Position numbers and translations under genes: made by a program. A stretch of 7,578 nt of DNA, taken from NCBI GenBank assembly GCA_014728565.1, contig WJLK01000066.1:1-7578 (forward strand), in the 5' to 3' direction. Below are positions 5,436 to 7,578 of this stretch, one piece after another; position 1 is the first letter of the stretch; each line of letters opens with the position of its first letter. The notes under the pieces were generated by a model, which searched no databases, was not told where the DNA came from, and saw nothing but the letters and a program-made list of their open reading frames with translations. This DNA comes from Candidatus Pacearchaeota archaeon (GTDB lineage: Archaea; Nanobdellota; Nanobdellia; Pacearchaeales; GW2011-AR1).

Positions 5436-6167
5436 ATGGAAATCTCTGAAAAAGTAATGACTGGAAGTTATGATTTAAATAAATGGCTGGAGGGAGGTTA
5501 TGAACCTGGGGTGATAACTCTTTTTTATGGTCCTCCTGCTAGTGGAAAAAGTAATTTTGTTATATTGGCTAGTTGTCATTCAGCTAAAAAAAATAAGAAA
5601 GTTATTTTTATTGATACAGAGGGTAGTTTTTCAGTTGACAGAGTAAAACAAATTTCAGGAGGTATTCCAGAGTTTGTTTTAAAAAATATAGTTATATTAA
5701 AACCTACTGATTTTCAGGAACAGAAACAAGCTTTCTTGAAATTATTAAAAGAATCAAAAAGTGAAAATATAGGTTTGATAGTTGCAGATAGTATGACTAT
5801 GCTTTATAGACTGGAATTAGCAGAAGCAAGAAGAAATGGAATGGAAGAGATAAGAAAAGTTAATTATGAACTTGCAAATCAGATGAAAGCTCTTTATGAG
5901 ATTGCAAGAAAAAAACAGATACCTGTTTTAATAACTACTCAAATTTATTATGATTTTTTATCTGAACAGGAGTGGCTTGCTGGAAAACAAGCTGATGTTA
6001 ATGTTATAGGAGGAGATATTCTAAGATACTGGATCAAGTGCATAATTGAACTTATTAATAAAGCAGGTAAGAAAAAAGCAATAATAAGAAAACACAGAAG
6101 TCTTCCTGTTAAGGAGCTTAATTTTGAGATAATTAATGAAGGTATTAGAAAAAAAAGCTGGTTTTGA
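5436..6167 (+). CDS. radB: DNA repair and recombination protein RadB
   Basis: RadB is the archaeal Rad51/RadA paralogue made of a RecA-type ATPase core alone. It assists homologous recombination, probably as a mediator for RadA. Seen: 243 aa from ATG 5436, matching the family's 220-240. There is no N-terminal helix-hairpin-helix domain as in RadA. Walker A is GPPASGKS (32-39), followed by VIFIDTEGSFS (56-65), where E62 is near the catalytic Glu position. Walker B is LIVADS (114-119). LITTQIYYD (165-173) is the sensor-like segment, and GGDILRYWIKCIIEL and RKHRSLP (218-224) are typical C-terminal RadB segments. All ATPase motifs look intact. The upstream in-frame TTG at 5367 would add 23 residues, but it precedes the TATA box and overlaps the 58-aa gene, so ATG 5436 is preferred. 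Confidence 0.92.
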   Translation: MEISEKVMTGSYDLNKWLEGGYEPGVITLFYGPPASGKSNFVILASCHSAKKNKKVIFIDTEGSFSVDRVKQISGGIPEFVLKNIVILKPTDFQEQKQAFLKLLKESKSENIGLIVADSMTMLYRLELAEARRNGMEEIRKVNYELANQMKALYEIARKKQIPVLITTQIYYDFLSEQEWLAGKQADVNVIGGDILRYWIKCIIELINKAGKKKAIIRKHRSLPVKELNFEIINEGIRKKSWF

Positions 6168-6210
6168 TGAATTTTATTTTAAAATAGAGTGAAGATTCTA
6201 ATATTTTTAT

Positions 6211-6230
6211 GGTTTTTTCTTTAGATTTTT
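6211..6230 (+). terminator. T-rich terminator after radB
   Basis: T6 (6213-6218), CTTT and a further T5 lie about 45-60 nt past the radB stop. This is a plausible archaeal T-tract terminator. A 12-bp palindrome TATTTTAAAATA (6175-6186) lies between it and the gene. Confidence 0.4.
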
Positions 6231-6231
6231 A

Positions 6232-6248
6232 ATCATAAATAATAGGTA
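6232..6248 (+). repeat. Direct repeat, copy 1, with dyad
   Basis: ATCATAAATAATAGGTA matches 6276-6292 at 16 of 17 positions, 44 bp apart. Its end also forms a dyad, AATAATA-GG-TATTATT (6238-6253). It lies just upstream of the TATA box of the next gene, where an activator or repressor could bind. Confidence 0.5.
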
Positions 6249-6260
6249 TTATTACATAAC

Positions 6261-6269
6261 ATTTATAAG
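6261..6269 (+). promoter_or_regulatory. TATA box of the sequon-rich protein gene
   Basis: ATTTATAAG is centred 27 nt before the ATG at 6292, implying a leaderless transcript. It is bracketed by the two 17-bp direct repeats. Confidence 0.6.
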
Positions 6270-6275
6270 TATATT

Positions 6276-6292
6276 ATCATAAATAATAAGTA
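6276..6292 (+). repeat. Direct repeat, copy 2, overlapping the start codon
   Basis: ATCATAAATAATAAGTA covers -16 to +1 relative to the ATG. A protein bound here would cover the transcription start, which suggests an operator role (inference). Confidence 0.5.
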
Positions 6293-7578
6293 TGGAAAGG
6301 ACTCGTTTAAATAGAAGTATCTCTAATCTTCCTAATTACTTACAAAGAATAAAAAATAAGGTTCTTGGAGAGAGGGTTTATTCTGATTTTCCATTTTATT
6401 TAAGACCAAAAAATAAAATATCAAAAAAAAATATTAAGAATTATTATCCAAGCCCTTTTGTAAAAATCAGAAAACCACAAAAACCTGTTTGGTTTTTTCT
6501 CTCTCTTATTTTGCTATTGATATTTTTCATTTATTTTTCATATTCAGAAGTTAAACAAAAAGAGGCTCTTGAAAAATCGAGTCCTTTCCAAAAAGAGCCT
6601 CTTTTTTCTTCTGGTTTTTTTAAAAGAATTATCTCTCCAATTATAACAGGGAGGGTTATTAAAACTGAGAGAGAGGAAGTTGTTGAAGAGTATGTTTTAG
6701 AGAAATCTAATTTGAAAATAAAAAAATCAGTTTCAGGAAATAAAAATAAGGTGATGGATTTTAAGACTTCTGATGGAAATTTAGTTTTGTATTTTGATTT
6801 ATTGAATTATAGTGAGTTTGTTGAAAATCTTAATAAAGAAATTAAAAGAGATATTCAGATAGAAAATCAAAATCAAAATCAAAAAATATCTCATATTACA
6901 GGAAGAGTTGTTGATGATAAAGAAGATTTTGGTTTAAAAAAGAAAAAATTAAGAAAAGCAAAAGAAAAATTGAAAGAATTAAATAATTATGAAATAGAGA
7001 CAATAACTGATGATTCAGTGGTTCAGGCAGAAGGTTTTGATGTTGAAATACAAAAAGCAGAAGATGAAGAGTATAAATGGGGTTATAAGGTCAAGCTTAG
7101 AGACACAAAGTTTATGGCTAGAATAGATATTACTAGTGATAAAAATATAGAGATTTATGATAATAACACTCTGAGAATAGGAAGAAGCCTGCTTTCTTTT
7201 AGTGATCTAATTGCAGAGGGTTATAAAATAAGGATTGAAAAACCTAGTTTAGAATTAAAGATAATTGAAAATATTAGTGATATAAATGTTACTAATATTA
7301 GCGAGGTTAATGTAACTAAAATTAATATAACAGAGATTAATATAACAGGTGATGAAGCAGAAGTAATAGAAGTTAATGCTAGTGAAATTAATGAAACTGA
7401 GGGTAATGAAACAGGGATTAATATAACTGAGATTACAGAGCCTGAAATTAATCTAACAGATGTTAATGTTAGTGAGGAAGTAGTTGAAGTTAATTTAAGT
7501 GAGAAGATTAGGGGGGTTGAGGAGGTTTATGAAAATCTAAGTGAAGATGTTGTGGAAGAGGAAATCAAAGAAATCAAA
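6292..7578 (+). CDS. Large type II membrane protein with N-glycosylation sequon array (3' end off window)
   Basis: Not recognised by name. Seen: an open frame of 429 codons from ATG 6292 to the window edge with no stop. Residues 1-65 are strongly basic (about 17 Lys/Arg), followed by one membrane helix (about 66-84), so the rest should be extracellular. Next come a hydrophilic region with two ITGRV motifs (118-122 and 202-206), a Lys-rich helix (215-230), and a strand-rich domain (about 245-325, ending GYKIRIEKPSLELKI). Residues 327-417 hold 14 N-x-S/T sequons, mostly five residues apart in a repeating [IV]-N-x-[TS]-[EKD] pattern. This suggests a heavily glycosylated surface or stalk region. 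The same pattern also resembles pentapeptide-repeat beta-helices. The promoter region has direct repeats around the TATA box. A 15-bp double-symmetry repeat lies inside codons 89-105. A cell-surface or S-layer-associated role is inferred only. Confidence 0.8.
   Translation, partial: MERTRLNRSISNLPNYLQRIKNKVLGERVYSDFPFYLRPKNKISKKNIKNYYPSPFVKIRKPQKPVWFFLSLILLLIFFIYFSYSEVKQKEALEKSSPFQKEPLFSSGFFKRIISPIITGRVIKTEREEVVEEYVLEKSNLKIKKSVSGNKNKVMDFKTSDGNLVLYFDLLNYSEFVENLNKEIKRDIQIENQNQNQKISHITGRVVDDKEDFGLKKKKLRKAKEKLKELNNYEIETITDDSVVQAEGFDVEIQKAEDEEYKWGYKVKLRDTKFMARIDITSDKNIEIYDNNTLRIGRSLLSFSDLIAEGYKIRIEKPSLELKIIENISDINVTNISEVNVTKINITEINITGDEAEVIEVNASEINETEGNETGINITEITEPEINLTDVNVSEEVVEVNLSEKIRGVEEVYENLSEDVVEEEIKEIK
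6556..6606 (+). repeat. Paired 15-bp repeat forming a 14-bp stem
   Basis: CAAAAAGAGGCTCTT (6556-6570) recurs as CAAAAAGAGCCTCTT (6589-6603), 33 bp apart and in the same reading frame (QKEAL and QKEPL). Each copy is itself a near-palindrome. The two therefore also form a perfect 14-bp inverted repeat (6557-6570 with 6593-6606) with a 22-nt loop. Confidence 0.75.
7270..7542 (+). repeat. 15-bp-periodic coding repeat (sequon array)
   Basis: Degenerate 15-bp units of the type GAGATTAATATAACA encode E-I-N-I-T-like pentads. Sequon asparagines fall at residues 327, 332, 335, 340, 345, 350, 362, 367, 372, 377, 387, 392, 401 and 415. Codons vary between units (ACT/ACA, ATT/ATA/GTT) while the N-x-[TS] pattern holds. 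Confidence 0.8.

Noticed and set aside
5491..5502. GGGAGG followed by ATG inside radB
   Set aside because: The ATG is out of frame and meets a stop after four codons.
6175..6186. TATTTTAAAATA palindrome after radB as a promoter
   Set aside because: No ORF of any length starts at a suitable distance on either strand. It is likely a chance AT palindrome.
6865..6882. Three tandem AATCAA hexamers
   Set aside because: This is a short Asn-Gln microsatellite. Hexamer slippage would keep the frame, and nothing else marks it.

Overview
The window comes from a very AT-rich genome (about 30% GC by eye) and is archaeal. It carries the archaeal RNA polymerase subunit L, the archaeal recombinase paralogue RadB, and an aMBF1-like zinc-ribbon/HTH protein. 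Nearly every transcription unit has a TATA (box A) element centred about 25-28 nt before the start codon, as in leaderless archaeal transcripts. Low GC, compact genes, near-exclusive AGA/AGG arginine codons and a sequon-rich membrane protein suggest a DPANN-type lineage (Woesearchaeota/Pacearchaeota-like). That placement is an inference.

Layout. Positions 1-372 (minus) hold the N-terminal 124 codons of a HAD-superfamily hydrolase whose 3' end lies outside the window. A divergent promoter region (373-474) separates it from a three-gene plus-strand operon: scpB (475-1095), a membrane family-2 glycosyltransferase (1098-2330), and a single-pass membrane protein with a degenerate thioredoxin-like domain (2333-2995). 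The second and third genes each start 2 nt after the previous stop and have a Shine-Dalgarno sequence inside the end of the upstream gene. Three separately promoted genes follow: an unrecognised 108-aa protein (3045-3371), a 389-aa aMBF1-like protein with a long charged tail (3464-4633) and, after a 248-nt gene-free stretch with RNA-like hairpins, rpoL (4882-5145). Next come a 58-aa two-helix membrane protein (5194-5370), radB (best start 5436, to 6167), and a large membrane-anchored protein (6292 to the window end). The large protein's visible C-terminal part is a pentad-periodic run of N-glycosylation sequons.

How the parts may relate. Most genes are informational or chromosome-maintenance functions (ScpB, RpoL, RadB, aMBF1-like) mixed with envelope functions (glycosyltransferase, Trx-like membrane protein, sequon-rich protein). 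First genes of transcription units use leaderless TATA promoters, while operon-internal genes use Shine-Dalgarno sites. The least explained signals are the sequon array, a double-symmetry 15-bp repeat inside the same gene, direct repeats bracketing that gene's TATA box, and the hairpins in the gene-free stretch before rpoL. I see no CRISPR array, insertion sequence, tRNA or rRNA, and no clear undescribed multi-gene system.
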